Shown here piece by piece: positions 24,827 to 34,017 of a stretch of 49,790 bases of DNA (the first letter of the stretch is position 1; each line of letters opens with the position of its first letter). The DNA comes from Sulfuricella sp. (lineage in GTDB: Bacteria > Pseudomonadota > Gammaproteobacteria > Burkholderiales > Sulfuricellaceae): the NCBI GenBank assembly GCA_028714315.1, contig JAQTMN010000014.1:1-49790 (forward strand), given 5' to 3'. A program made the position numbers and the translations under genes. The notes under the pieces are model-generated. The model did no database searches and was not told where the DNA came from. It was given only the letters and a program-made list of their open reading frames with translations.

Positions 24827-27800
24827 TTAATATTGTATCGAGACGTTTTCCCGGCCGAGCCAGTCGGCCAGCGAAACCACCAGGTTGTCCGCCAGCTTCA
24901 CCCGCCAGCCTTCGCCCAGTTCCAGGTCGCAAGCCGCGGCATCGTTGCAAAAGGCGACGCGCACCCGGCATCCGGTCTCGTCCCGGTAGCCGGACAGGAT
25001 TTCGCCCAGTTTTTCGGTTTTGGCGGGCGCCGCGCACGACAGCCTCAGCTGCTTGGCGAAACGGGTGCGCGCGCCGGCCAAGTCGAGCAGGTTTTCCGCC
25101 ACCACGCGCAGCCCGCCGGAATAGTCGTCCTTGCTGACTTTGCCTTCGACGATGAGCAGCTGATCCTCTTTCAACAGATCGCGCTGGGCGTCGTACAACT
25201 CGCTGAACACCGACACTTCCACCCGCGCCGCACCGTCTTCCAGCGCGACGAAAGCCATCTTGCCGCGCCGCGTCATCTGGGTGCGCTGGGCGTAGACGAT
25301 GCCGGCGAGCCACACCGGCTGCTGCTGCGGCGCGAGGTCGCCGAGGCGGGTCTTGACGAAGCGCGCGAGTTCGTCGCGGTAGGCGTCGTAGGGATGGCCG
25401 CTGAAGTAGAAGCCCAGCGCCTTTTTCTCGTGCATCAGCTGTTCCGCCAGCGGCCAGGGCGGCACGTCCACCAGGGCGTCGGGGCGGCTTTGCGCGCCGC
25501 CGTCCATCATGTCGAACAGGCTGTTCTGGAGCGCGTCGCGGCTTTCCTGCTCGGCCGCCTCCATCGCCACGCCGACGCTCGCCAAGAGGCTCGCCCGGTT
25601 GGGATTGAGCGCATCGAAGGCGCCGGCCTTGACCAGCGATTCGATCACGCGGCGGTTGACGGTGCGCTTGTCCACCCGGCGGCAGAAATCGAACAGGCTC
25701 AAGAACGGCCCGTCTTTTTGCCGGGCGGCGTCGATGGCGATAATCGCCGCTTCGCCGGTGCCCTTGACCGCGCCGAGGCCGTAGCGGATTTCACCACAAG
25801 GGTACTCCGATCCGCTACGGGCTGAAGCCCGTGCGGAATCGTATGCGGTTCTCGACACCGGCTCGAAGCGGTAATTGGACAGGTTCACGTCCGGCGCCAG
25901 CACCTTGACCTTGTTGAACAGGGTGTCCTCGTAGAACACCTTGAGCTGGTCGGTGTTGTCCAGCTCGGACGACAGCGTGGCCGCCATGAAGGCTGCGGTG
26001 TGGTGGGCCTTGAGCCAGGCGGTCTGGTAGGAAACCACCGCGTAGGCGGCGGTGTGGGATTTGTTGAAGCCGTATTCGGCGAACTTCGCCATCAAATCGA
26101 ACAGGCCGTTCGCCAGCTTTTCCTCGTAGCCTTTTTTCAGCGCGCCCTCGACGAACAGGGCGCGGTGCATGTCCATTTCTTCCTGCTTTTTCTTGCCCAT
26201 CGCGCGCCGCAGCAGGTCCGCACCGCCCAGCGTATAGCCGCCGATGATCTGCGAGATCTGCATCACCTGTTCCTGGTAGACGATCACGCCGTAGGTCGGG
26301 GCGAGGCTGGCCTGCAGGTCGGGGTGGAAATAGTCGATCTTCTGCACGCCCTTCTTGCGCAGGATGAAGTCGTCCACCATGCCCGAGCCGAGCGGGCCGG
26401 GGCGGTAGAGCGCGAGCACGGCGATGATGTCCTCGAAGCGGTCGGGCTGGAGCTTGGCCAGCAGCTTTTTCATGCCCTCCGATTCGAGCTGGAACACCGC
26501 GGTGGTGTTGGCCTTCTTCAAAATCCCGTAGGCCGCCGGATCGTTGAAATACTGGGTGTCGAGCGGCTGGTCGAAACTCGGGTCGAGCTTCTTGATGTAC
26601 TTCACCGCCAGCTCGATGATGGTCAGGTTGCGCAGGCCGAGGAAGTCGAACTTGACCAGCCCGGCCGCCTCCACGTCGTCCTTGTCGAACTGGGACACCG
26701 GCACCGCGTCCGCGCCGGAGGCGACGTACAGCGGACAGAAATCGGTCAGCTTGCCCGGCGCGATCAGCACGCCGCCGGCGTGCATGCCGACGTTGCGGGT
26801 GATGCCTTCGAGCTTCCTGGCCAGTTCGAACAGCTCGCGCACCTCCTCCTCGCTGTCGTGGCGTTCCTTGAGCTGGGGTTCCATGTCCAGCGCCTCGTCG
26901 AGCGAATACTGCTTGCCCGGCGCGGCGGGAATCAGCTTGGATAGCTGGTCGCAAAAATTGTAGGGCAGGTCGAGCACCCGTCCGACGTCGCGCACCACCG
27001 CCTTGGCCGCCATGGTGCCGAAGGTGGCGATCTGCGACACCGCGTCGGTGCCGTAGCGTTCGCGCACGTACTCGATCACCTTGTAGCGGGTTTCCTGGCA
27101 GAAGTCGATGTCGAAGTCGGGCATCGACACCCGTTCCGGGTTGAGGAAGCGCTCGAACAGCAGGGCGTATTTCAGCGGGTCGAGGTCGGTGATGCCCATG
27201 CTGTAGGCCACCAGCGAACCGGCGCCGGAACCGCGCCCCGGCCCGACCGGCACGCCGTTGTGCTTGGCCCAGTTGATGAAGTCGGCGACGATCAGGAAAT
27301 AGCCGGGGAAGCCCATCTGGACAATGGTGTCGGTCTCGAACTTGAGCCGGTCGGTATAGATCGGGAACTGCTTCGCCCGCTCCGCCTCGTCCGGGTAGAG
27401 CGTCACCATGCGCTCGGCGAGGCCTTCCGCCGCCCGCGCACAGAGGTAATCGTCCGGGCTCAGCCCGCCCGGGATCGGGAACAGCGGCAGCTTGCTCTTG
27501 CCCAGCTCGACGGTAAGGTTGCAGCGCTTGGCGATCTCGACGCTGTTGGCGAGCGCGGCGGGAATATCGGCGAACAGCTCCGCCATCTCGGCCTGGGTCT
27601 TGAAATACTGCTGCTCGGTGAAGGCGCGCGGGCGGCGCCTGTCCGCCAGCATGTAGCCCTCGGAAATGCACACCCGCGCCTCATGCGCCTTGAAGTCGTC
27701 GGGCGAAAGGAATTCGATCGGGTGCGTCGCCACCACCGGCAGCTTCATTTCCGCCGCCAAACCCACCGCCTTGCGCACGTGCGCTTCGGCCTGGGGCAGG

Positions 27801-28345
27801 CCGGTGCGCTGCAATTCGAGGTAGAACGCGCCGGGAAACAACCGCTGCCAATCCGCCGCCAGCTCGCATGCCACCGCGCGCTTGTCCTGCAGCAAGGCCT
27901 GGCCGACGTCGCCCAGGTGCGCGCCGGACAGCGCGATCAGCCCGTCGCTGCCGCCGTTTTCGAACCATGCGCGCTGTAGTTCGGCGCGGCCACGGTGCTG
28001 GTTGGTGCGGTAAGCGCGGGTGAGCAAGTCGCACAAGCGCAAGTAGCCCAGGCGGTTGCGGCACAGCAGCAGCAAGCGATGCGGCTGGTCGCGGTTGGCC
28101 TCGTTGGTGATCCACACGTCGCAACCGATGATCGGCTTGATTCCCTTGCCGCGCGCCGCCTTGTAGAACTTCACCATGCCGAACAGGTTCGACAGGTCAG
28201 TCAGCGCCAGCGCCGGCATGGCGTCCGCTACGGCTTTCTCGACCGGCGGGCAGGAGTGATCCTTGCCGGCATCGAGGCGAACCATGCCATCGACGATGGA
28301 AAATTCACTGTGCAGGCGGAGATGGACGAAGGCGGGATCGGGCAT
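24827..28345 (-). CDS. dnaE: DNA polymerase III alpha subunit
   Basis: 1172 aa from ATG 28345 (a second ATG at 28363 would add six residues; the start PDPAFVHLRLHSEFSIVDG fits the family). The replicative polymerase: PHP domain (1-270), palm with the catalytic Asp pair in MPDFDIDFC and the third Asp in KFDFLGLRNL, thumb and fingers (GRGSGAGSLVAYSMGITDLDPL), tandem HhH region, and OB-fold near the C-terminus (ARTRFAKQLRL region). Residues about 830-852 (SRTAYDSARA to SGSEYPCG) lie between YRFEPV and IRYGLGAVKGTG, where most family members have only a few residues; the DNA there is a palindrome (separate entry). The rest of the protein looks intact, so it is probably functional. Confidence 0.96.
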   Translation of the reverse strand: MPDPAFVHLRLHSEFSIVDGMVRLDAGKDHSCPPVEKAVADAMPALALTDLSNLFGMVKFYKAARGKGIKPIIGCDVWITNEANRDQPHRLLLLCRNRLGYLRLCDLLTRAYRTNQHRGRAELQRAWFENGGSDGLIALSGAHLGDVGQALLQDKRAVACELAADWQRLFPGAFYLELQRTGLPQAEAHVRKAVGLAAEMKLPVVATHPIEFLSPDDFKAHEARVCISEGYMLADRRRPRAFTEQQYFKTQAEMAELFADIPAALANSVEIAKRCNLTVELGKSKLPLFPIPGGLSPDDYLCARAAEGLAERMVTLYPDEAERAKQFPIYTDRLKFETDTIVQMGFPGYFLIVADFINWAKHNGVPVGPGRGSGAGSLVAYSMGITDLDPLKYALLFERFLNPERVSMPDFDIDFCQETRYKVIEYVRERYGTDAVSQIATFGTMAAKAVVRDVGRVLDLPYNFCDQLSKLIPAAPGKQYSLDEALDMEPQLKERHDSEEEVRELFELARKLEGITRNVGMHAGGVLIAPGKLTDFCPLYVASGADAVPVSQFDKDDVEAAGLVKFDFLGLRNLTIIELAVKYIKKLDPSFDQPLDTQYFNDPAAYGILKKANTTAVFQLESEGMKKLLAKLQPDRFEDIIAVLALYRPGPLGSGMVDDFILRKKGVQKIDYFHPDLQASLAPTYGVIVYQEQVMQISQIIGGYTLGGADLLRRAMGKKKQEEMDMHRALFVEGALKKGYEEKLANGLFDLMAKFAEYGFNKSHTAAYAVVSYQTAWLKAHHTAAFMAATLSSELDNTDQLKVFYEDTLFNKVKVLAPDVNLSNYRFEPVSRTAYDSARASARSGSEYPCGEIRYGLGAVKGTGEAAIIAIDAARQKDGPFLSLFDFCRRVDKRTVNRRVIESLVKAGAFDALNPNRASLLASVGVAMEAAEQESRDALQNSLFDMMDGGAQSRPDALVDVPPWPLAEQLMHEKKALGFYFSGHPYDAYRDELARFVKTRLGDLAPQQQPVWLAGIVYAQRTQMTRRGKMAFVALEDGAARVEVSVFSELYDAQRDLLKEDQLLIVEGKVSKDDYSGGLRVVAENLLDLAGARTRFAKQLRLSCAAPAKTEKLGEILSGYRDETGCRVRVAFCNDAAACDLELGEGWRVKLADNLVVSLADWLGRENVSIQY
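25809..25840. repeat. Palindrome inside the dnaE coding region
   Basis: The sequence GATCCGCTACGGGC, then TGAA, then GCCCGTGCGGAATC is a near-perfect inverted repeat with core GGGCTGAAGCCC, like the GGCTTCAGCC core of the intergenic GTGGGTCAGGC family. It is translated in frame (about residues 836-847). The frame is kept on both sides. Confidence 0.75.
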
Positions 28346-28503
28346 GGTGCGCCATTTTACCATCGCAGCGTGAGCAAGGCGCTTAATCCTGCGGGTCCGA
28401 TTCGCATCTCATTAATTTTAAATTACAATGGCCGATTCAAAAAAATCCGGGATGATAACGAGGCGGGTTTGCCGCATTTCGCCCGCCCGACAAAACAACA
28501 GGC

Positions 28504-30564
28504 ATGCATTCAAAATTCGACCACGCCCGACGATTTCGCGCGGGCTCCCATGCCGCGGCGTGGGTTGCCTGCTGCCTGCTGTTCTGCCTGCTGCAGAACG
28601 GCGCGGTGCGGGCGGACGACCAGGCGCAAGCCGACGCGCCCGAACAGGAGTTCCTCTCCGAGCTGCCCCTGGTGCTGACGCCTTCGCGCATTCTCCAGCG
28701 CCTGAACGAGGCGCCGGCCGCCGTCACGGTCATCGACCGCGAGCTGATCCGGGCCAGCGGCTACCGCGATCTCGGCCGGCTGCTGCGGCTGGTGCCGGGC
28801 ATGCAGATCGGCCAGGAGCGGGGCAATTCGCAATGGGTTTCCTACCACGGCATGGGCAACGATTTCCCGTCGTGGATGCAGGTGCTGGTGGACGGCCGCT
28901 CGGTTTATTCGCCCGGCTCCTTCGGCGGCGTGGACTGGCCCGGCCTGCCGGTCACCCTCGACGAAATCGAGCGCATCGAGGTGGTGCGCGGCACCAATTC
29001 GGTGTCCTACGGCGCCAATGCTTTTCTCGGCGTGGTCAACATCATCACCCGCCACAGCGCCGACACCACGGACAACAAACTGTCCGCCGGCGCCGGCTCG
29101 GCGGACATCCGCGACGCGAACCTGGAACTGGCCGGGACCGCCGAGCAGGGCAGCGCGCGCCTGAACGCCGCGGTCAAGCACGACGACGGCTTCACCGGGC
29201 TGCACGACGGGCAGACTTTCAAGATCGCCTCGCTGCGCGCCGATACGCGCATCGGCGACCACGACGAACTGATGCTGCGGCTGGCCGCCAACAGCGGCAC
29301 ACGCGAACTGGGCTACCCCGATTCCATCTTCGGCAACAACGCCGAGCGCGGCTCGGACAGCCTCAACGCCACGCTGCACGTGCAGTGGCGGCACGCCCCC
29401 AACCCCGATGAGGAATGGCTGCTGCATTACTACCGCAACCAGGACCGGACCAGCGAGGAATGGACGGCTTTTGCGCCTCCCGCCTTTTACGTCCCGCTCG
29501 ACCGCAACCGCAGCAGCGTGCGCGACAACCTGGAACTGCAGCACCGCCAAACGCTGTCGCCGACGCTGCGCTCGCTGTGGGGGCTGGAACTGCGCGCCGA
29601 CGAGATCGACTCGCCGTTCCTATACTATGGCGCGGCCCATCAGGCCGCCCATCTGGCACGCCTGTTCGGCCAGCTCGACTGGGGTTTCCGGCCGGACTGG
29701 AACCTCAATGCCAGCATGCTGGCGGAAAAATTCAGCGGCGACGCGCCGCACCTGTCGCCGCGCCTGTTCGCCAACTGGCAGGTCGGCCCGCAGGACACCT
29801 TGCGCGCCGGTTTTGCCCGCGCCTGGCTCCAGCCCTCGCTGTTCGAGCGCTACGGCGATGTCCGCGCCTACTATAGCGGCATCCTGCTGGTGCAGCCCTT
29901 CCTGCCCAACCCGGATTTGCGCGCGCCGCGCATGGACAGCCTGGAACTGGGCTACCTGGGCCAGTTCCAGACCTGGAACACGCGACTCGACGTGCGCCTG
30001 TTCAACGAGCGCGTCACCGATTACATCACCCGCGTTTCCCATCCCGAATACCTGGTGCCGGCGCTGGCGGGGACGCTGCCTTCGGCGCGCTACGAGAACC
30101 TGGCCGCGCCCATCACCCTGCGCGGGGTGGAGTACCAGATCGACAGCCGTCCGCGCGCCGGCACCCGGCTGCTGTTCAGCCACAGCCTGATCGGCCGCTA
30201 CAGCAGCGACGAAGCCGCCACCCGGCTGACCGCGCCGTACACCGCCAGCCTGAGCTGGATTCAGGAGTGGAGCGGACAGTGGGCGAGCACCCTGACCTTG
30301 CTGCGGATGGGGCCGCTGGCGGGCGGCAGCGGCTTCGTGCCGCTCTACCAGTACACTTCCCGCCCCTACACCACGCTGGATGCGCGCCTGGCCCGTACCT
30401 TCAGGGTCGGAGACGTCCCGCTGGAAGTCGCGCTGACCGCCACCAACCTCGGCGGCCGCCACCAGGAAATCGCCGACCGTTCCGAACAATCCCTGCACGG
30501 CACCGATCCGGTCAACCAGACCTCGCCGATGGCCTGGCTGACCTTCACCCTCCAGCCCAGATAA
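28504..30564 (+). CDS. TonB-dependent outer-membrane receptor
   Basis: 686 aa. An Arg-containing N-terminus precedes a hydrophobic signal segment (WVACCLLFCLLQNGAVRA). The plug domain reads LTPSRILQRLNEAPAAVTVIDRELI, YRDLGRLLRLVPGMQI, MQVLVDGRSVYSP and IEVVRGTNSVSYGANAFLGVVNIITR. The barrel ends in TSPMAWLTFTLQPR, with a terminal aromatic-type strand. It is divergent from dnaE; the intergenic region (28346-28503) is AT-rich at 28400-28450, where promoters probably lie. Plug sequence is closest in type to receptors seen beside GGDEF/PAS sensors; ligand unknown. It differs clearly from the receptor at 16104-18131. Confidence 0.92.
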   Translation: MHSKFDHARRFRAGSHAAAWVACCLLFCLLQNGAVRADDQAQADAPEQEFLSELPLVLTPSRILQRLNEAPAAVTVIDRELIRASGYRDLGRLLRLVPGMQIGQERGNSQWVSYHGMGNDFPSWMQVLVDGRSVYSPGSFGGVDWPGLPVTLDEIERIEVVRGTNSVSYGANAFLGVVNIITRHSADTTDNKLSAGAGSADIRDANLELAGTAEQGSARLNAAVKHDDGFTGLHDGQTFKIASLRADTRIGDHDELMLRLAANSGTRELGYPDSIFGNNAERGSDSLNATLHVQWRHAPNPDEEWLLHYYRNQDRTSEEWTAFAPPAFYVPLDRNRSSVRDNLELQHRQTLSPTLRSLWGLELRADEIDSPFLYYGAAHQAAHLARLFGQLDWGFRPDWNLNASMLAEKFSGDAPHLSPRLFANWQVGPQDTLRAGFARAWLQPSLFERYGDVRAYYSGILLVQPFLPNPDLRAPRMDSLELGYLGQFQTWNTRLDVRLFNERVTDYITRVSHPEYLVPALAGTLPSARYENLAAPITLRGVEYQIDSRPRAGTRLLFSHSLIGRYSSDEAATRLTAPYTASLSWIQEWSGQWASTLTLLRMGPLAGGSGFVPLYQYTSRPYTTLDARLARTFRVGDVPLEVALTATNLGGRHQEIADRSEQSLHGTDPVNQTSPMAWLTFTLQPR

Positions 30565-30582
30565 ACGGGCGCCTTAACGTGA

Positions 30583-30726
30583 AATTCGCGAAGCAGGATG
30601 CGCGATCCGTGGGTCGGGCTTTCTCGCCCGTGCGAGCAGCTTGCTGCCGCTCGCGGCGGGAATGCTCCTTGCGGGTGCAGCCTGACTGTACGGCTGCGCC
30701 CTGAAGGGCACAAGAGCCGTACCCAC
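30583..30726. repeat. TTAACGTGAAATTCGCG unit plus long GTGGGTCGGGC hairpin
   Basis: The segment starts TTAACGTGAAATTCGCGAAG (30583 onward), then carries GTGGGTCGGGC (30609) and ends GCCGTACCCAC (30726). Inside are GCGAGCAGCTTGCTGCCGCT and CTCCTTGCGGGTGCAGCCTG. It fills most of the gap between the TonB receptor gene and the mdh promoter. Confidence 0.72.
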
Positions 30727-30746
30727 AACAGATCGCTGTGTCAAGG

Positions 30747-30775
30747 TTGATTCATGCGGTTGAATATCCTATCCT
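30747..30775 (+). promoter_or_regulatory. Candidate sigma-70 promoter for mdh
   Basis: TTGATT (30747-30752) and TATCCT (30770-30775) are separated by 17 bp, 44 bp before the mdh ATG. It lies just past the repeat element. Confidence 0.5.
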
Positions 30776-30818
30776 CTAGCCATTTTTGAAAGCACCGGCC
30801 GCGCGGCCGGACGGAAAT

Positions 30819-31772
30819 ATGGCAAGCGGCAACCACAAAGCGAAACTATCCATCATCGGCGCCGGCAACGTCGGCAGCCATGTCGCCGTGTACGCGGCGG
30901 GCAAGGATCTGGCCGACATCGTCCTGCTCGACCAGAACGCCGACAAGGCCAGGGGAACCGGGCTCGACATCACCCAGGCGATGGCGATGGCCAACATCGA
31001 CCGCGTGGTCACCGGCACCGGCGACTACGCGGCCACGGCCGGCTCGGACGTGGTGGTGATCACCGCCGGCCTGGCGCGCAAGCCGGGCATGTCGCGCGAC
31101 GATCTGCTGGAAGCGAACGCCGGCATCGTCCAGGCGGTGACCCGCGAGGCGGTCAGGCACTCCCCCGGCTGCATCCTGGTGGTGGTCACCAATCCGGTCA
31201 ACACCATGGCGCAGCTCGCCTACGAGGTCAGCGGGCTGCCGCGGGAAAGGGTCATCGGCGTATCCGGCGTGCTCGACAGCGCCCGCTTCAAGGCCTTCAT
31301 CGCCGAGGAATTGTCGGTCGGCGCGAGCCGGGTCGATGCCGTGGTGCTGGGCGACCATGGCGCGCAGATGGTGCCGCTGGTGGATCATTGCCAGGTCAAT
31401 GGCGTCCCCATCGGCAACCTGATGTCCCCGGAGCGGATCGCCGCCATCGTCGAACGGGTGCGGCACGGCGGCTCGGAGATCGTCAACCTGCTCAAGACCG
31501 GCTCGGCCTACTACGCCCCCGGCACGGCAACGGTGGAACTGCTCGAATGCATCCTGAAGGACCGCCAGGTGACGATACCTTGCGCGGTCTACCTCGAGGG
31601 CGAATACGGCGTGGACGGCCTCTACGTCGGCGTGCCGGCGCTGATCGGCGCGGCCGGCGTGGAGAAGGTGATCCAGCTCAATCTCAGCGCCACGGAGCAA
31701 AGGGATTTCGACCTGTCCGTGGTCCACATCCGCGAACGGCTCGACACGCTGAGGGCGAACACGCGGGCATGA
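30819..31772 (+). CDS. mdh: NAD-dependent malate dehydrogenase (LDH-like type)
   Basis: 317 aa from ATG 30819, preceded by ACGGA; an upstream TTG at 30786 is less likely. It interconverts malate and oxaloacetate. Rossmann motif LSIIGAGNVGSHVA, NAD-selecting Asp in IVLLDQN, substrate Arg loop GLARKPGMSRDDLLEANAG, VVVTNPVN, and catalytic His in VVLGDHGAQMVPL. The family is the LDH-like MDH (about 310 aa) found in many autotrophs and in rTCA organisms, rather than the cytosolic type. The korAB cluster starts 529 bp downstream on the same strand. Confidence 0.95.
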   Translation: MASGNHKAKLSIIGAGNVGSHVAVYAAGKDLADIVLLDQNADKARGTGLDITQAMAMANIDRVVTGTGDYAATAGSDVVVITAGLARKPGMSRDDLLEANAGIVQAVTREAVRHSPGCILVVVTNPVNTMAQLAYEVSGLPRERVIGVSGVLDSARFKAFIAEELSVGASRVDAVVLGDHGAQMVPLVDHCQVNGVPIGNLMSPERIAAIVERVRHGGSEIVNLLKTGSAYYAPGTATVELLECILKDRQVTIPCAVYLEGEYGVDGLYVGVPALIGAAGVEKVIQLNLSATEQRDFDLSVVHIRERLDTLRANTRA

Positions 31773-31795
31773 CGGGGCGCTGGGCGAACATGCCC

Positions 31796-31929
31796 GTGGG
31801 TGCGAATTCATTCGCACAAAGTGCAAGAGCTGTTGTGGGTACGGCTTGAGCCGTACATGTCAGGCTCAAGCCTGACCCACACCTCGAACTAAGCCGACAC
31901 GGTGGATGTGCGAATGAATTCGCACCTAC
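31796..31929. repeat. Three palindromes: GAATTCATTCGCAC pair around a GTGGGTACGGC hairpin
   Basis: GTGGGTGCGAATTCATTCGC (31796-31817) is inverted at 31908-31929 (GTGCGAATGAATTCGCACCT). Between them, 31835-31880 is a hairpin of the GTGGGTC family (GTGGGTACGGCTTGAGCC ... GGCTCAAGCCTGACCCAC). Another copy of the GAATTC pair is at 35635-35692. Confidence 0.82.
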
Positions 31930-31985
31930 AGCCGCCAGCCGAAGCCCGCCTGCATACTGCTGCGCCGCACTCCCCTTCCGGCTTA

Positions 31986-32014
31986 TTGAGCTTCCATAAG
32001 TAATCGATTATTAT
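31986..32014 (+). promoter_or_regulatory. Candidate sigma-70 promoter upstream of korA
   Basis: TTGAGC (31986-31991) and TATTAT (32009-32014) are 17 bp apart in the most AT-rich part of the 529-bp mdh-korA gap. The leader would be about 280 nt long; it contains GGGCGGACTCCGCCC (about 32163-32177), a short hairpin. No gene is seen in 31930-32301. Confidence 0.45.
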
Positions 32015-32301
32015 CCCGAAGTTTTCACCCTCCCCGGCCGGCTTTCCGAATCGCAGTGTTTTTTGGATCTCCGGCTGGCCGGCAAACCCACCTTGGTACG
32101 CGATGCAATCGACTCGCGCTGGGTTCCCTCCGCGACCGCATCGACCGGAGGGATGGGCGTAGGGCGGACTCCGCCCGCCGACAACCAGGCAACAAAGGGC
32201 GCCTGAATCTTGAACGTTTATGGGCAAGGACCCAAAACCGCGATTCCTCCGCGAGAGGGCCGCGCATTGGGCATGACCGCATCGAATAATAGAGGCCAGA
32301 A

Positions 32302-34017
32302 TTGAACAAGAACGATTTGATCATCCGCGTGGCGGGCGAAGGCGGAGAAGGCATCATCTCCACCGGCGACTTCATCACGCAGGCGTGCGCGCGCGCCGGT
32401 CTTGAGGTTTACACCTTCAAGACTTTCCCCGCCGAAATCAAGGGCGGCTACGCCATGTACCAGACCCGGGCCAGCGCCGCGCCGCTGTTCAACCAGGGCG
32501 ACACCTTCGACATCCTGTGCGCCTTCAACGGCGAGGCCTACGACCTGAACCGCAGCCGCCTGCGCCCCGGCACCGCCTTCGTCTACGACGGTCCGGGCGG
32601 CGATTTCGAGCCCGACGTACCGGAAGGCGTGCATGCCTACGCCATCCCGATGACCAAGACCGCCAAGGAAATGGGCAGCATCAAGGCGAAGAACATGGTG
32701 GCCCTGGGCGCCCTGTCCCAACTGTTCGACATACCGGAACAGCCGCTGCGCGAAATCATCGCCGCCAAGTTCACCAAAAAAGGCACCACGGTTCTCGAAA
32801 GCAACCTCAACGCCTTCACCCGCGGCCGCGAACTGGCGGCGGCGCTGCCCAAGACCGACTCGTGGCGGATGACCGCGCCGGCGGAAAAGCGCGATGTCGT
32901 CGTGCTCTCCGGCAACGATGCCATCGGTCTGGGCGCGCTGATCGCCGGCCTGGATTTCTTCGCCGCCTACCCGATCACCCCGGCCACGGAAATCGCCCGC
33001 TACGTGGCGCGGCATCTGCCCAAGCGCGGCGGCACCCTGATCCAGGCCGAGGACGAAATCGCCTCGCTGGCGCAGGTGCTCGGCGCATCCTTCGCCGGCA
33101 AGAAGGCGATGACCGCGACTTCCGGCCCCGGCCTCGCGCTGATGGGCGAAATGCTCGGCATGTCGTTCATGAGCGAAACCCCCTGCGTGGTGGTGGACGT
33201 GCAGCGCGGCGGCCCGTCCACCGGGCTGCCGACCAAGCATGAGCAGTCCGACCTGTTCATGGCGATCCACGGCTCCCACGGCGATTGCGGACGCATCGTG
33301 CTGTCGGTGGAAGGCGTTTCCGACTGCATCGCGCTAACGGTGGAAGCCTTCAACCTGGCCGAGAAGTACCAGTGTCCGGTGCTGCTCCTGTCCGACGGCT
33401 CCCTGGCGTTTTCCACCCAGACCGTGCCCTACCCCGAACCCGCCGATTACCCGATCGTGGCGCGCAAGGCCTGGGACGGCAAGGGCGAATACCAGCGCTA
33501 CGTCATCACCGACGACTATATTTCCCCGATGGCGGCGCCGGGCACGCCGGGCGGCATGCACATCGCCACTGGCCTGGAACACGACGAAATCGGCCAGCCC
33601 AACTACACCGGCGCCAACCACGAAGCCATGCAGGCCAAGCGCTTCCGCAAGCTCGACGGCGTGGTCAAGGATTTCGCGCCGGTGGAAGTGGACGGCGAAG
33701 GCGATGCCGAGCTGGGCATCATCGCCTGGGGCAGCACCATCGGCGTGGTGCGCGAAGGCATCGCGCGCCTGCGCGCCGAAGGCGTTTCGGTGAAGGGTTT
33801 CTATCCCAAGCTGTTGTGGCCGATGCCGGTCGAGCAATTCGAAGCTTTCGGCGCCACCTGCGGCAAGGTCGTGGTGGCCGAGGTGAACTACCTGGGGCAG
33901 CTGGCTCATTTCATCCGGGCCGAGACTAACCTGCGCCCGGAATCCTATACCATTTGCGGCGGCCTGCCTTTCACGCCCGCCATGATCGTCTCTAAAGTCA
34001 AGGAGATGCTGCGATGA
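32302..34017 (+). CDS. korA: 2-oxoacid:ferredoxin oxidoreductase, fused gamma-alpha subunit
   Basis: 571 aa. With KorB it interconverts 2-oxoglutarate and succinyl-CoA (or a related 2-oxoacid) using ferredoxin or another low-potential carrier. N-terminal gamma domain (about 1-190): IIRVAGEGGEGIISTGDFITQACARAG, TFPAEIKGGYAMYQ. Alpha domain from about 200: GNDAIGLGALIAGLDFFAAYPITPATEIARY, ATSGPGLALMGEMLG, VDVQRGGPSTGLPTKHEQSDL. C-terminal part with GSTIGVVREGI and NYLGQLAHFIRAE. The start is TTG 32302 (AGAGG upstream); the next codons match the family (NKNDLIIRVAGEGGEG). The stop overlaps the korB start by 4 nt. No delta (ferredoxin) subunit is present. Confidence 0.93.
   Translation: MNKNDLIIRVAGEGGEGIISTGDFITQACARAGLEVYTFKTFPAEIKGGYAMYQTRASAAPLFNQGDTFDILCAFNGEAYDLNRSRLRPGTAFVYDGPGGDFEPDVPEGVHAYAIPMTKTAKEMGSIKAKNMVALGALSQLFDIPEQPLREIIAAKFTKKGTTVLESNLNAFTRGRELAAALPKTDSWRMTAPAEKRDVVVLSGNDAIGLGALIAGLDFFAAYPITPATEIARYVARHLPKRGGTLIQAEDEIASLAQVLGASFAGKKAMTATSGPGLALMGEMLGMSFMSETPCVVVDVQRGGPSTGLPTKHEQSDLFMAIHGSHGDCGRIVLSVEGVSDCIALTVEAFNLAEKYQCPVLLLSDGSLAFSTQTVPYPEPADYPIVARKAWDGKGEYQRYVITDDYISPMAAPGTPGGMHIATGLEHDEIGQPNYTGANHEAMQAKRFRKLDGVVKDFAPVEVDGEGDAELGIIAWGSTIGVVREGIARLRAEGVSVKGFYPKLLWPMPVEQFEAFGATCGKVVVAEVNYLGQLAHFIRAETNLRPESYTICGGLPFTPAMIVSKVKEMLR

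Noticed and set aside
24827-28345. dnaE as a pseudogene because of the extra segment
   Set aside because: The frame is open throughout, catalytic Asp residues are present and the replicative polymerase is essential; only a local insertion is seen.
31796-31929. Possible CRISPR-like repeats (GAATTCATTCGCAC)
   Set aside because: Copies are inverted, few and not evenly spaced, and no cas gene is present.
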